DNA of 64,000 nucleotides, taken from the NCBI GenBank assembly GCA_004154925.1, contig QJNS01000330.1, forward strand, positions 1 through 64,000, written 5' to 3'. The notes under the pieces were generated by a model. That model had not been told where the DNA came from. It did no database searches and saw only the letters and a list, made by a program, of their open reading frames with translations. Shown here in pieces: positions 9,731 to 22,187 of this stretch. Both the position numbers and the translations under genes were made by a program. Every line of letters begins with the position of its first letter. Positions within the stretch are counted from its first letter, which is position 1. Origin of the DNA: Monosporascus cannonballus (lineage: Eukaryota > Ascomycota > Sordariomycetes > Xylariales).

Positions 9731-12700
9731 ATGGCAACGGCCTTCAAGGTCAGGGCTCTTTATGAGTATGCCTCGAACCATGAGGACGACTTACCTTTCG
9801 GCGTTGGCCAGATCATCACGGTTACCGACGAAGAGGATGCCGAGTGGTACGGTGGAGAATACGTCGATGAATCGGGCATGAGGCATGAGGGCATCTTTCC
9901 CCGAAATTTTGTCGAGAAGTACGAGCCGGCAGCGCCCCCGCGTCCGACGAGAATCCGCAAGAAGTCGGAACACGCCCCGGCTCTTCTTCCTGATGTTGCA
10001 CCCCCGGCCCCCGCTGCACCTTCTGAGCCGCCGCCTCCTGGGCAGCAGTCGGAAGAAGTGCCCCAGGAACCGGCTATCGCCTCACCTCCTACATCACCGC
10101 CCGCCGCAGCCCGTTCGCCTCCTGCCCCGATGGTTCCCGTAAACCAGGCGCCCGAACCAGAGCCCGTTTCGGCACCCGTCCCTCCACCTATTACGGCCCC
10201 AGCTGTCGGATCTCCGAGCGCCTCTATGTCTACCCAGTCGCCCCCTAAATCTCCGCCGCCAACTAAACAAGCCCCTCCGGTCACGCAGAAACCAGTCAGC
10301 AACTCCTTTAAAGATCGTATCGCCGCTTTCAACAAGCCGGCCGCCCCGCCCGTTGCGCCCTTCAAGCCTGGAGGGCTGGGCTCTGGTGGATCGGGATTCA
10401 TCAAGAAACCTTTTGTTGCACCGCCTCCCAGTAGGAATGCCTACGTGCCCCCGCCCCAGCGAGCTCCGACTGCGAGGGTGTATCGACGGGATGAAGACCC
10501 CGAGATCAAAGAGCGAGAGACCCAAAACCAAGAACAGGCAGAAAAGGCCGGCCTAGCCCCTACAGCCGGCACGGAGGGCGAGGACGCAGACCAACCCAAG
10601 CCCACAAGTCTGAAGGAGCGTATCGCTTTGCTTCAGAAGCAGCAGGCTGAACAAGCCCAACGCCATGCAGAAGCTGTTGCTAAAAAGGCGAAGCCCAAGC
10701 GCCCTCCGCCAAAGCGTACCGAAAGCGAGACAACTCAGGAGCCGCCCGCCGTAGACGAGGCAGCAGCTCACCCCCAACCCATGGAGCACAAGGACACAGC
10801 CGAGGTCGCCAGTAAGAAGTCCGTCGATATCAGCAGGAAGTCGGTCGACGAGTCTAGCCCACCAAAACAGCCGTTACCGGTCCGGCGAAAGTCGACGAGA
10901 GAGCCTGAGGAGAATGATGGGAACGAGGCAGATATGTCCGGTGCCGGAGACACAACCGAAGGACAAGAAGATCTTACTGAGAAGGAAGACAGTGACGCCC
11001 AGCCAAGGCCCAGTCCGCGCGCTCCGGACACCGCAGCCGCAGAACCGGCCGGGGAGGTCGGGGAGGAAGATGAACTGGAGGAGGAAGACCCGGAAACCAA
11101 GCGGAGGGAAGAATTACGCGCCCGAATGGCCAAGATGAGTGGCGGCATGGGTTTCCACGGCATGTTTGGACCACCTGGCATGGGAATGGGCATGGGCGCC
11201 CCCGTTCCCCCGAAGAAGAAGTCATTAACCGAAGTACGCCGGCCGAGCGAGGTAGCTGAAGAACCCTCCCCGGCCAGAGCAGCGGCCCCGCCGGTCCCGA
11301 CGATGATGGCTCTGCCTGGTATGGGCCAGCCAAGGCAACAGGAAGAGGTAGTCGAACCCGAACAAGGCGATATTACTGAACAAAACGCCACACCACTTGC
11401 AGCTCCTACCAGCCCGAAGAGCGAAGTATCAGAAGGTGAGCCTAAGGAACATGGCCATTGAGTTACTCTGCAGAATACCGAGCGCTAACGTTGCATCAGT
11501 TTTGTCCCCAACCGCTGGCGGAGCACCAGCTGTTCCAGAAACCCGCCCTGCACCGCCTCCTGTTCCCACACAGAGTAAGACAATCCACCAGTGGCGTATT
11601 GACTTATTGGCTGATGAACTAGCCCGACCACCGCCTCCACCTCCGCCCGCTGCTGTAGCGTCACCAGGCTCCGACCCGGATGATGAGCTATCTGAGAATC
11701 CACCGCAGGCGCCATTGGAAGAGGCTGCTCCCATAGGCCGAGCACCACCACCGCCTATCCCGGTTTCGCCCCCTCCTCTCCCGTCGTCCCCGCGGCCTAG
11801 CGTCGACAGGGGAGCCACATATTTCAATAGTGAAGCCGGGCCCACGTCACCGCCAATGTCCCCACAGTCAAGCAAGAGACACAGTCGTCCGCCGCCTCCT
11901 ATACCGAGTGGTGCGCCGCCCCCTACGCAGAGCCGTCTGCCGCCTCCACCTCCTCCGGGTGTTCCAAGCCGTGCTTCAGCCGCTGATGAGAGGGCGGCCT
12001 CACCGATGAAGCCCGGCCGCCTGGACAATGGAGAAGAAACCGAAAACACCGAGTACGAGGGCGACTACGACACCGATATTGCATCCTCTGCACCGCACAA
12101 GGATGCTCTTAAATCGCATGAGCGGGGAGCAAGCTTAGATGATAGCACGTCCGTGCTTTCTCCTGTCTCCGATGCCCCGCCGTCCTTGCCTCCGCCGCTT
12201 CCTACCGCCGCAGCTCCCATGACAGGCCCGCCGGCGGTTCCTAGTAGGTCTGTACACAGCCCTAGGGCATCCGTCGATGTGCCTCGCGCTGCTCCTCCAC
12301 CCCCACCCCCACCAAAGGAAGCATCGCAAACACAGGTTGTTGATGACTACGATCCTTATAATTACAACGAGGGTCAAGCGGCCCCCGCTTCTCACTCCCA
12401 TAGCGTGTCGACGCAAGAGGAACCTCAGCCTACCCCAGAGGCCACCCTGGGTTATCAAGCGCCAGCGCCTCCCCGCGGACCTCCATCAGCCCTGGGCCTA
12501 ACCCCAGCGCGGGCACCCCCGCGACAATCTTTGGATGTCCAGAGGCCAGGGGGCGTACGAAGATCTGTGGACGCACCCAGGCCATCGATCTCTGCAGAAC
12601 CCGGGTTTATGGCTAATGATATCGACTTGGCTACACAGACGAACTGGTGGCTCCCGCCAAATGGACTTCCTCCGGCTTATCAAGGCCGACAGGACATCTA

Positions 12701-13385
12701 CTCCGAAGCTAAAGACTCTACTGTATCCGGCCCCGATGGCCGAACATCAGTTACCAAGGAGATCTTCATCCTTTTCCAGGACTTTTCGCAGACAGTGATC
12801 ACTATTGTCTTCGACCCACAAGACCCTTCGAGAACCGAGATTGAACAGCGGCACGAAGCACCTCCCCGGACTCTTCGCCAGGACCAGTTAGAGCAGGCAT
12901 ACGAGAGATATGGGCGGCAAATCACGAGTGCGGTCACGTCAAAGAGTAACTCGGTTGTGGGTGATGGGACGCCCCATGGCCTCGTCTACGAGCTCCTCAA
13001 GGCTTTCCCAGACGCACTGCGTCCTGTCGGCAAGCGCGCTTACGGCGCCTTGGTCTACGCCAACCTCGCGAACGCGTCGACGCAGATGAATGACGAAATC
13101 CGACCTGGCGATATCGTGTCCTTCCGCAACGCCAAGTTCTCGGGCAAGCACGGTCCGATGCACGCCAAGTACTCGACGGAGGTGGGCAAGCCGGACCACG
13201 TAGCCATCGTAGCCGAGTGGGATGGCACCAAGAAGAAGGTGCGCGCATGGGAACAAGGACGAGAGAGCAAGAAGTGCAAGCAGGAGAGCTTCAAGCTAGA
13301 TGATTTGCGGTCAGGCGAGGTCAAGGTGTGGCGTGTCATGCCCCGTTCCTGGGTCGGCTGGAGTAGCTCGAACTCCCAGGACTAG
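9731..13385 (+). CDS. BBC1: BBC1-like SH3 protein (Myo3/5-interacting, actin patch)
   Basis: Predicted 1196-aa homologue of BBC1/MTI1, an SH3 protein of cortical actin patches that restrains type I myosin and Arp2/3-driven actin assembly in endocytosis. Two exons, 9731-11435 and 11500-13385, join across a 64-nt intron (GTGAGC..GCTAAC..CAG) with the Val codon split 1+2. An N-terminal SH3 domain spans about residues 4-66 (RALYEYASNHEDD, EWYGGEY, GIFPRNFV). A long Pro-rich, charged, disordered middle follows, with short helical repeats such as LKERIALLQKQQ and many PPPPPP runs. The C-terminal ~200 residues match the AIM3/BBC1 cysteine-proteinase-fold domain: GPMHAKYSTEVGKPDHVAIV, then KKVRAWEQGRESKK and GEVKVWRVMPRSWVGW. 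The length is close to yeast Bbc1 (1157 aa). Confidence 0.9.
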
Positions 13386-16300
13386 ATGCCCGAAAGGGAG
13401 CGGGAGCAGCGGCCCTTGTACGAGTATATCCTGCCGGTACTCATGAGGGTCAGCACGGACGGGCTCGAGCGTGCTTCGACCAGCAGTCTTTACCTCCCAC
13501 TCCCCGGTGGCGGGTGGCGGATGTGAGAATATCTCTCTGACGGGGTTTGCCCGACGAGTTCGGATAGCAATACGTGTCCGTTCGTACCCGCGCACCTGCG
13601 TATAGAGATCCGTAGAATAGGGGGTTTTTGTAGTGAGACCCGGGTCATTGTAGGAAAAGGGGCAGGCAGTCGAAATAATGGTTGGGCGAAGGGGAGGTGG
13701 AGAAAGGGTTCTGTCTTGTACGTTTGAGAGATCGCCGCCGGGGGCCACGCACCTACTACTCGCTTATCACATGACCACTATCGCATCAGATAAATACACA
13801 CACGCACACAGACACCACACCTACACGTAGTCATCATAGCTATTCGCCGCTCGTCAAATGAAACTACGGATCGCATGCCCATCATCTAAACTAGTCACCG
13901 CCGAGGCCTTTGTCCCGGCTGCTTCGTGGAGTGTGACTAACCACCTTACCCCGGGGGCACGAGAACAGACATGCTGACTCGACCCACCGCTTGGTTATCC
14001 CGGTCTAGAGACGGAGCGGCGCGGGATCGCGATCCCTTCCCCTATCTATCGGCTCCTGCGAGCAGTGACCCCGACACGGACTACCGCGCGTACCGGCAGG
14101 GCAGTCCGCCCTGGGAAGAAACCGGCGATGCCTCGACCTCGCGGCCCGATTGAGTCACCCAGACATATAAGAACCAACGATCCTCCTTCACCTCCCAGCC
14201 CCGCCGAGGTTCCCCGGGGGCGCCAGGTGCGTGGTGGACACGCCCAACCCCCCTACATTGCTGGCTACGTACGTACGTATGTTTGTGGGCCCGCGCCCGC
14301 GCCCGCGCTACGTGCAGGCGGCAAAGGACGGGGTCGGGGGTTTCTCCCGCGTCGTTTAGACGCCGCCGCCGCTCTGTTCTTCCGGATTCTGTGATGCGAA
14401 CCCGACCGCGCACGCCTTGGTGTCGGTTATGTTAGGGGAATAAGGAATGACGGACGGACGGACAGATAGACCGAGAGACACTCGTCGCGATCGGGATGGC
14501 ATGGTATGAGATTGACGGGAAGGACTCCCCCGAGACCGGTCCGTCTTCTCCCGTGGGGAGGGAAAAGGAACGGGTCGAGGGATATTTGTTGTGTATACGA
14601 ATGAGAATAGGGGGTATCTGGCCGGGACACCTCCGACTCCGTCACCTAGAGGACGAATTTCTCGTCGGGTCTCTCCTTAATCCATTATCTTCCGGTAACG
14701 GGCATATCGCTGTCGGATGGATCCCGGGGCGGGACATGTTGTGGGGGGAGCCCATCGGCGTGTCTCAACGCGATAAGGAGCTATGTATTTCCGAAACTGT
14801 CCGTCATCCCTAACACATCTCTCGACGCACACGACGTTCGCCTGTCGACGCGCCGCGCAGACCTTTCGTTTCGCTCTTCGAGGTGTGCGGGTACTGTGAA
14901 CATCCTACCGTGGGCAATGCGAACAGGGGATGCCTAGCATTTGGAGAGAGTCAATTACTGTCCCTTGCCCTGGGAGAGGGGAGTATCTTGGGGTTGTTAT
15001 ACGCGGGGACAGAGATGTCACTCTGTTTTGCCGCCGCTAGTAGGACGAGAACGACGCTTCTTCCGTGATAATTTTCGGGGTCGCGTCCGCCTGAAATGAA
15101 CGCTCGATTTGAGACCGCGAACTATTCCATTAAACACTAAGAAGGATATGCAACGAAAGGAACGAGCTTCAGCGCAATATAGACAAGGAGCATCACCAGT
15201 GGCCGGATGAGCATAGCTAACGTAGCTTGCCGCCGTAGTGTTTACAATATTAGTCCGGTCCCCTCTCGTATTTTCCGCTACAGAGGGAATGCTGCCATCC
15301 TTGAGCATCCACATGGAGTTGTGTTCATTCAAACTCATGATGTGCTCTGGTGCCTGCCAGCTGAGAGTGCTGGCAGGGACTGGCCCGGAACGGCCTCGAG
15401 TTAGTTACTGGAATGGCTACATCGACACTGGCTAACAACAGCACAGATACTAACTACCCTAGACACTAAACCACTGATAGACTCGCTTAGCGGAAGGTAT
15501 AGATAAGTTGTTATTACATGTTCTATGGTGACAGCGTCTCGACCATCTGCACTCTTGATAGGGAGAGGAGCTGAGGGACCGAAATAGGGGGCCGGGGACA
15601 TTTCTCAGGTGCCACGCCAGCAACGGCCCATTACCTTCAGGGCTAGACCAGCCCACCTCCAAGTTTACGACTGGTGGCGATGGGCGGCAGAGTAGTATCG
15701 AAAGTGTGATAATGCGAGGACTTAAGACGAAAGGCTCGGCAGGTTTTAATTCGGCGGTGGCAGCAGCAGGAGATGTCGTGTCCGAACCTCGACATGCAGT
15801 TGGACCTCCCCGGAAGAGCCAAGTCGTAGGAACCGACCCTGGATGTGTTTGTTGCTCACATAACATATCCCTCTTGGGGAAACGGGGAAAACCCGCGCGG
15901 GCTGACGGGTGGCGACGGAGTTTTTCTTCGGCCGTGGATGGATGCAGCTACGGGCGGGAAAGCCAATGGCGAGGAGGCTGACTAAAAGAGGGCAAGCGGC
16001 CCCCGGAATTGACAAAAGACCCTGGGTAAGCAACTCACGATCCCGCTTGAGGGATTTTTCTTTTTTGTCTCTTCGCGCGGTCCGGGACGTAGTGGGACCG
16101 CAGCACATAGGCGAGCAGAACTCTTCAAGCAGGTCGATGCGGAATAAGAGCGACGACTGCGAATGAATGTACGAATCAGACCCCCCCAGCGAGAAATTCG
16201 ACCGGGCTGGATCGACCTTGCGGTGGTTGTCGTAAATCAGATGCTTTACAAATCCGGAAGCCAATGAGTGTGCGGTTTATCGGAGTGCAGGACGACGGGA

Positions 16301-19300
16301 TTTAAAAACGCTGTAGCCAATGCTCTGGGGCGGCGGGTTGCGCGGGCGGGGGGGGGGGATCCAATGGGAAGGATGTGCCGCATGTAGTAGGGTTGCTCGC
16401 GTCTTGTGACCATTCCTCCGTACGACGGCGCATTCTTGCTCATATTCACGATGCTCACGGCGCGCGCATAGGAAGAAAACTCAAAGGAGGTGGACGAAGA
16501 TCGGGAAGGCGTGGACAACTTGGCGCAGTAGTAAGAACCGGAGTGATTAAGGAGCAAGAAGTGCTCGATCTAGTTTTTTCAAGTAATGTCCAATTCAGGG
16601 GTAGCTTTGAGGTTCAGGTATGTCTCGCCCTGAATTCTCCCGCCACGAGAGCTTGCATACCCTAAGGAATGCACCTTGCCGAAAGCGCATCAGGATCCGG
16701 CCCGGGCAAAGAGCGAATCCAGTGGGCATGCAGCCCGTATGTCTAATTCCAATTGCTCTGGGGGTTACCACGTATCGGTGTGCGGTTCATTGGGCCTCTC
16801 CATACATTTGGACCATGAACTACTATCTGGAAAGCTCCAGAGTCGATATCAGCGTCTCCGCTAGACACACTAACAAGCTGTTGCTGCGCTCGAGCCTAAG
16901 CTTCTCGTGAACGTGTAAGTGGTTTATTGCTCGTCGACCGTGCCGTTGATGTCCAACCCAAGGATTTTATAACTGCATAACAGACTAGCGAGCTACGAGG
17001 ACATCCTAGCTCCCGAGGAGGATCTGTTTGCTCGGGTAGTTTCCGCCGTTGCTCTCGTAAACACTGCATTAGGATGATGACTTAAGATCATCAATAGCAG
17101 ATCAATGGCCATCGAAAGCCCTCCCAATGTGGTGAAACGGCGGGTGCTTGCTACGCTGTGCAACAATTGCCTTCCCACAGAAGGATCAGATGTGGGCCAT
17201 CCTGTATGACGGTTACAAGCTTCTAGGAATTCAGTAGTCCGTTAAGTGATTGTCCACCGCTGGGGCTACCCGAATTGCGTCAGTAGGGACACAAAAGAGG
17301 AACAACCGAGAGTATCCAGTAGCCTGGATTACCGACTCCGGCAACCTGCATTGTGGGGTGCGTGCCAGGACAAACTGTTACACACATATGCGTACTTTTC
17401 GTAGAGCAAACTTTCCATTCTGTTGTCGAATAAACAACATTGAAGTGAGGAGCGCAGTCTGAAAATCAGCTTATGCTCTGTTACCAGTTTAGGAGGACTA
17501 CCCCTTGCGTAATTGACACGGTGATCCGACTGGATGGGGGACAACTTACTATTCCGGGCAAAGAGTAGAACTTCCTAGGTACCGTAATGACATCCCTTAC
17601 ATATAGGAGGATGGAGAATGATGACTATGAGTTGTCTGAACCGTGGGAGGGCAATGTGGGCGTGACAACGAGCAACACCGGGGGTGCGCCCACGTCCGGA
17701 TCAGCGCAAGAGCACGGAATACTAGGCCGAGCCGGACAACGCGAAATTAGCACCCGATAACCCGACTGGAAGGCTTTGGTTCCGTTATGGGAAGGCTAAA
17801 GCGCTTGAAGGCAGGAGACCCAAGGGCCCCCGGCCAAAGTCCGTGTAATTACGTGCCGCCTCTGCCACAGCCCGGCGCTTGAGGGGGAAGATTAAGGCCC
17901 GCTATTCCAGGCTCAACCACTGCGCCGCGTCGTATGTGACCAAGTCGAATAGCCTAGCGTTCCAGAAGCTGCAAGACGTTGCAGGCACGTGTGTGTGAAC
18001 ACCTCTGTAGTATGTGCCTAGCAGCATGGATGTAGCATGGGAGAGATCGATCTAATTATGCCGGCGAATGAGCAGTTGACACAAAACTGCGCCGGATTGG
18101 ACGACTGACGACCCGCAGAAGATAATTTTTAAAAAAATTGCGCGATGAGAGATATTATGCTAACCAGGTTTCATTTAGTAGTAAGTCAGAAGCCATACTT
18201 CGTACACGTGAGACATCCGACGACCGGCCTTGCTACATAGTACTCTACGGCTTGAAAAATTCGAGCATTGGCGATAAGGCAGAGTGTGGTCTTGATTGAC
18301 GACTTCCCGCGAGTATAGCGATACTGCAAGACGGAATTTACTTGCAGCTCAGGCGGTCGCAAATGAGTAGGTGCTAACCGAGAAGGACCCTATCAAGCCG
18401 GGCAATTGGTATTGCGATAGCACAGGTTACGGATTGGTGATCTATTGGTCCATTAGCATCACGGGGTGGGACTGGGTGGACAGCTTCAAAACAGGCATAC
18501 TCGGTAGAATCGTTTGAGCCTGGGGCTTAGCCCTTAGCTTTTACTATTGGCATACTAGGTAGGCGGTAGGCATCGTGGAAAACAAGAATAGAACGTCACC
18601 CTGTGGCTCGGTCTCTGTTGCTGACCCAAAGAAGTACGGGATAAGGTAATCAATCGTCGGCAAAACGGTGGGAGACACTCACTTGTATTGGGCATCGTTG
18701 TTTTTAGCTCTCCGGTGACACGTAACACCTTCATTGGTATACCCTCAGCAGCGTGTAGGTAGGTTAAAGGGCGCCGCCATTGGTTGGGCCATGAATCCTA
18801 GGCAAATAGACTCGCGCGATGTCACGATTATATCTAGGTTTGGAGCGATTCCAAGAAGACAACGGCCGGGAGTTTGTAACCGCGCAGGAGTCTGATAACA
18901 TACCAGTAGTAGACAAACGACGCTCTCCTTACCAGCTGTGATTTCCCGTCTGTAAACTCCCGTCAGGTGACCGACGGGGCGTGCACATGTAGTCGCACAC
19001 AAGGGACTGGAGACATGCATGGACGCAGGTTATGGAAGGCCGTGGACATAGGTATGCAAGCAATATAAGATAAAGTATGACAAATACTCTAAGGTTGCAC
19101 AATAACCGACGTCATCCAAGAATCGAGGAGCAGTCGCGAAAGGTTTAACTCGAACGTGGCGGTCGAAACTCGATTCTGCATACAAGTCCAGTTGGAAAAT
19201 AATAGCGGCGAGCCACCCGAATACAGCAGCACATCCGGCAACAATATTACAAATTACATGTAGGATATGTTACTAATGGAGTTGCTGACGTTCGCCAAGA

Positions 19301-20784
19301 GATTCGGCCTTGTACGGTTCGGTGTGAATGGGAAACATGAAGCGTAAGATACCGCGCAGCTCCAGACCAGATCAGCCTGGGTAGAATTTTTCTCGTCGGT
19401 GACAGCGTTCGTCGCAACGGGAAGATTTACCCACTTGCGGATAATGTTTCAGAGTATGTAGTTGATAGTCGATCTTGACAATCATGGCTATCAAAAGTGG
19501 AAAGCTGGAGAGCCAGTTCGGCGAAGAGGAAAGCTCGGATCTCTGTCACCTGGCCATTCTTTGCTTAGGGGGTTCCGATATTTCTTCGGTCTCGCATTCC
19601 GCTGATCACCCAGTTGCTTGGGATTAAATCAGATGCTTTCCTTCAACAAAACAGTCAGCGTCTGCATCAATGGCGCCGAAAATGGCATTGCCTTCCATGA
19701 CACAGTCCCGTCTATTAGGAGGCTGGTAATCACTTTTGACAATGGCACCAAGTAACGTTGATTGCACAAACGAGGAGGCGACATCATAGAGCTCGCATTT
19801 ATGCCTTACTGACAACTGTACGACAGTGCTGTCAGTGCACGGCGGCAGCGGGCGTTGATCAAGCGCTATCATTAGTGAGCCTAATAGGGATTACCGCGAA
19901 GAGTTGTGGTTCCACCCAAGCCACCCGCTTGACCCATGACTGGGTCCCCCCCATCACCCCACATCTTTACTGGTTCTCATACGTATCATTCTCTTGTTCA
20001 ACATGCAGCCCAGTCGTCATGACGATAGGTGCTGTTCGTGAAAAGCCCGGGGCATAGGGGTCAACATGCAAGTAGGGGCTAGCGAGCTATTCCGGTGCTA
20101 CCGTAACTAGGTAGGTAATAAGAGAAGAAGATATGAGATGCTTCTGGCTTGTCTCCGACCTTAGCCCGGGACTCCAGGGGCGCGTGGCATGGCTCGCTGG
20201 CCTGAACCGCTCTGGTGAAAATGCCGTCAGCTAACCCATAGCTAACCTTCTAACCAATATCTGTGAAGCCTTCTCCATCATTCCACTTTACGTAGGTACC
20301 CTCTGCTTCCTCTCGTCGTGCCATGTTGCTCCAGTCAGGCCACCCATTCTCTCTTATAATGGACCGCTGTCTATCCTCGGTGTTCTGTCACTAGTAGTTC
20401 AATGACACATCAAACTCTCAATCTTCGAAAATAGATCCATATTGAAGGCTACCCCCTGCTCCCCAAGCCGTCAATCTCACGCCCTGTCCTCTAAGGATTC
20501 TTCACGCCTTACTTCACCCCTCCGCCCGAGGCCCGCTACACGTACACTGAGAGGTTCCTAGAAGCATTGCCTTTACAGGAAAGCCCCATTCTCAGGCTCC
20601 AATCAACCATTATCAAATTAACACCAGGTGATGTGCCTGGGCTCCACTTGCCGCCCAAGCCTACAAGACCGACCCTGAGACAAGCATCTGAGATATAAGA
20701 CACAACAGCTGCCCAGGGCTGTACGCTCTTTGACTAAGCCATACCCGTCGCCAGCTCCCATCCTAACTCATACTTCATTACACC
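13386..20784. other. 7.4-kb interval with no recognisable gene
   Basis: The first ~1 kb is the BBC1 3' region (including CA-rich 13797-13825, a GTAC repeat at about 14267-14279 and GCGCCC repeats at 14286-14309). Beyond that, frames on both strands are short and lack domain-like composition or conserved motifs. No tRNA T-loop pattern, rRNA block or terminal repeat was found. The base composition is not strongly AT-rich, so it is not an obvious RIP-mutated transposon. A few short frames (17611-17760, 17845-17998, 18374-18519) look more protein-like than the rest. The last ~500 bp (about 20280-20784) are CT-rich and probably the leader of the next gene. Confidence 0.6.
17845..17998 (+). pseudogene. 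possible decayed coding fragment
   Basis: A roughly 50-codon frame between stops reads through RGKIKARYSRLN, HCAASYVTKSNSLAF and QKLQDVAGTC before TGA. Its residue mix, basic and amphipathic with few rare residues, is more protein-like than neighbouring frames. It has no obvious start codon. About 100 bp upstream an ATG at 17611 opens another ~50-codon frame (MENDDYELSEPWEGN). Both could be pieces of one broken gene or transposase. I do not recognise the family, so this is a weak call. Confidence 0.2.
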
Positions 20785-22187
20785 ATGTCGCGAAGGGAAG
20801 ATCCCGCCTCATCCGACCGTACCTCGGCCTCACGAGACTCGAGGCGGAGCGCCGAATCTTGTGACTCTCGGAGCACCGCTCCCACCTCCTTCTATGGCAG
20901 TCCCAGGCCGTCTACGAAAGGGTCGAGCTCGGAGGTCCTCAGGTTTCAGCCTTCGTGCCATGACGAAGATCTGTCTCCCTCCACGAGCTTGTATCCCCGG
21001 TCATCTGTTGATACCTACTCGTCACAAGCGTCCAGCGCCGACCTCGAATCCATTGACACCGAGGATGATGTCGGTGCTGAGATTCCGCCGTTGCCGGTCT
21101 ACTGCCATGAGATAGAAGAGGCCAACGTCCGCGCTTCGACGCCGGAAGATTTTGCTGCTCTGTTCCCATCGATGAACAGGTTGACGATCCGTCATGACGA
21201 CTTCACCTCGGACGGCAATATGAACCTTCGGGTTGACACCGTCGTTTCTGGTCGGAGGAGGAAAATTATTCAACTATTCCACTTGCGCATGTATGACCTC
21301 AACAAGCGGGACTTTTCGCTACGGAGGTATTGCCGGGATTCCGGGCGCGAAGTGTGTAGCTCGAAACGCAAGTACATCGAGCCCACCGCGGCGGCGGCCC
21401 GACCGATATTGCAACGGTCCGTGTCGAGCGCCATGAAGTCTCTCACAGGGCGACCGCAGCTCAAGCGCGCCCCAACTGGCGGCTCCACGCTCTCGAATAG
21501 GAGTAGACCAGGAACCGGCAACTCGGTTGCTGAGGCGGATGATGAGTTTGCGGATGCGTTTGGTCAGGCATTTTCTCTCGACAAGCCGAAGCCGCGCCCG
21601 GTTTCCACGAACACCCTCAAGCTCGAATTCTCCAACTATGCGAGGGTTGACATACAACGACGGGGGAACCGGACCACCAAGCGATACGAGTTCGAGTGGT
21701 GGGGCCACAAGTACTCGTGGAAGAGGGTTGTGGATAAACTCACAGGCGTGGTCTCGTTCCACCTGCTCCGAGACGGCAACAATCACTCCCCCGTGGCGCA
21801 TATTGTACCCGAAACTCGTTCCCCCACTCAGGTCGCCATAGACGAGCAGGCTGGAGGATGGGTCCCTCCCTGTCACATGTGGATCAGCGACAAGGACATC
21901 ATCGATGCTATGACTGACGTGGCAGAGTAAGTGCTTACATTATTCCGATACTTTTCGTATAGCATACTGATTTCTACAGCGTTGTTGTCGCAACTGGTCT
22001 CATGGCACTTGTCGACGATTGCATCAGAGAGAGGTGGCAGCCCAAAAAGCCCCGTCGCCTCAGCCTCCCTCTCACTCCCAAAACCATGGACCCCAGAGCC
22101 TTTGTACAGCATATATTCTCTCGGCGGGCCTCGGAAACCCATGCCACCAGCCCTCTCCGCTATCACACTCCAATCGCCGCCTACTAG
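20785..22187 (+). CDS. fungal protein with a probable tubby-like C-terminal fold
   Basis: Predicted 449-aa protein from exons 20785-21926 and 21980-22187. The 53-nt intron (GTAAGT..TACAG) splits an Asp codon 2+1 and the reading frame continues cleanly as DVVVATGLMALVDDCIRERW. The first ~80 residues are Ser/Arg-rich and probably disordered. From about residue 125 there is a beta-rich domain (LTIRHDDFTS, NLRVDTVVSG, KIIQLFHLRMYDL) interrupted by a Ser-rich insert. The second half follows (LKLEFSNYARVDIQ, KRYEFEWWGHKYSWKRVVD, GVVSFHLLRDG). The alternating strands and W-G-x-x-Y-x-W-K-R block recall the tubby/LURP-one-like proteins common in Pezizomycotina. Function is unknown. The family assignment is by pattern only. 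Confidence 0.8.

Noticed and set aside
9760..12049. Long Gly/Ser-rich minus-strand frames under BBC1
   Set aside because: Antisense shadow of the Pro-rich BBC1 coding sequence.
15746..16264. 172-codon minus-strand frame
   Set aside because: It begins at TTG, and its composition is mixed and domain-free.
16246..16665. Overlapping frames on both strands near 16.4 kb, one with MSKNAPSYGGMV
   Set aside because: No family match, a G-run in the middle and no compatible splice sites; not enough to call a gene.
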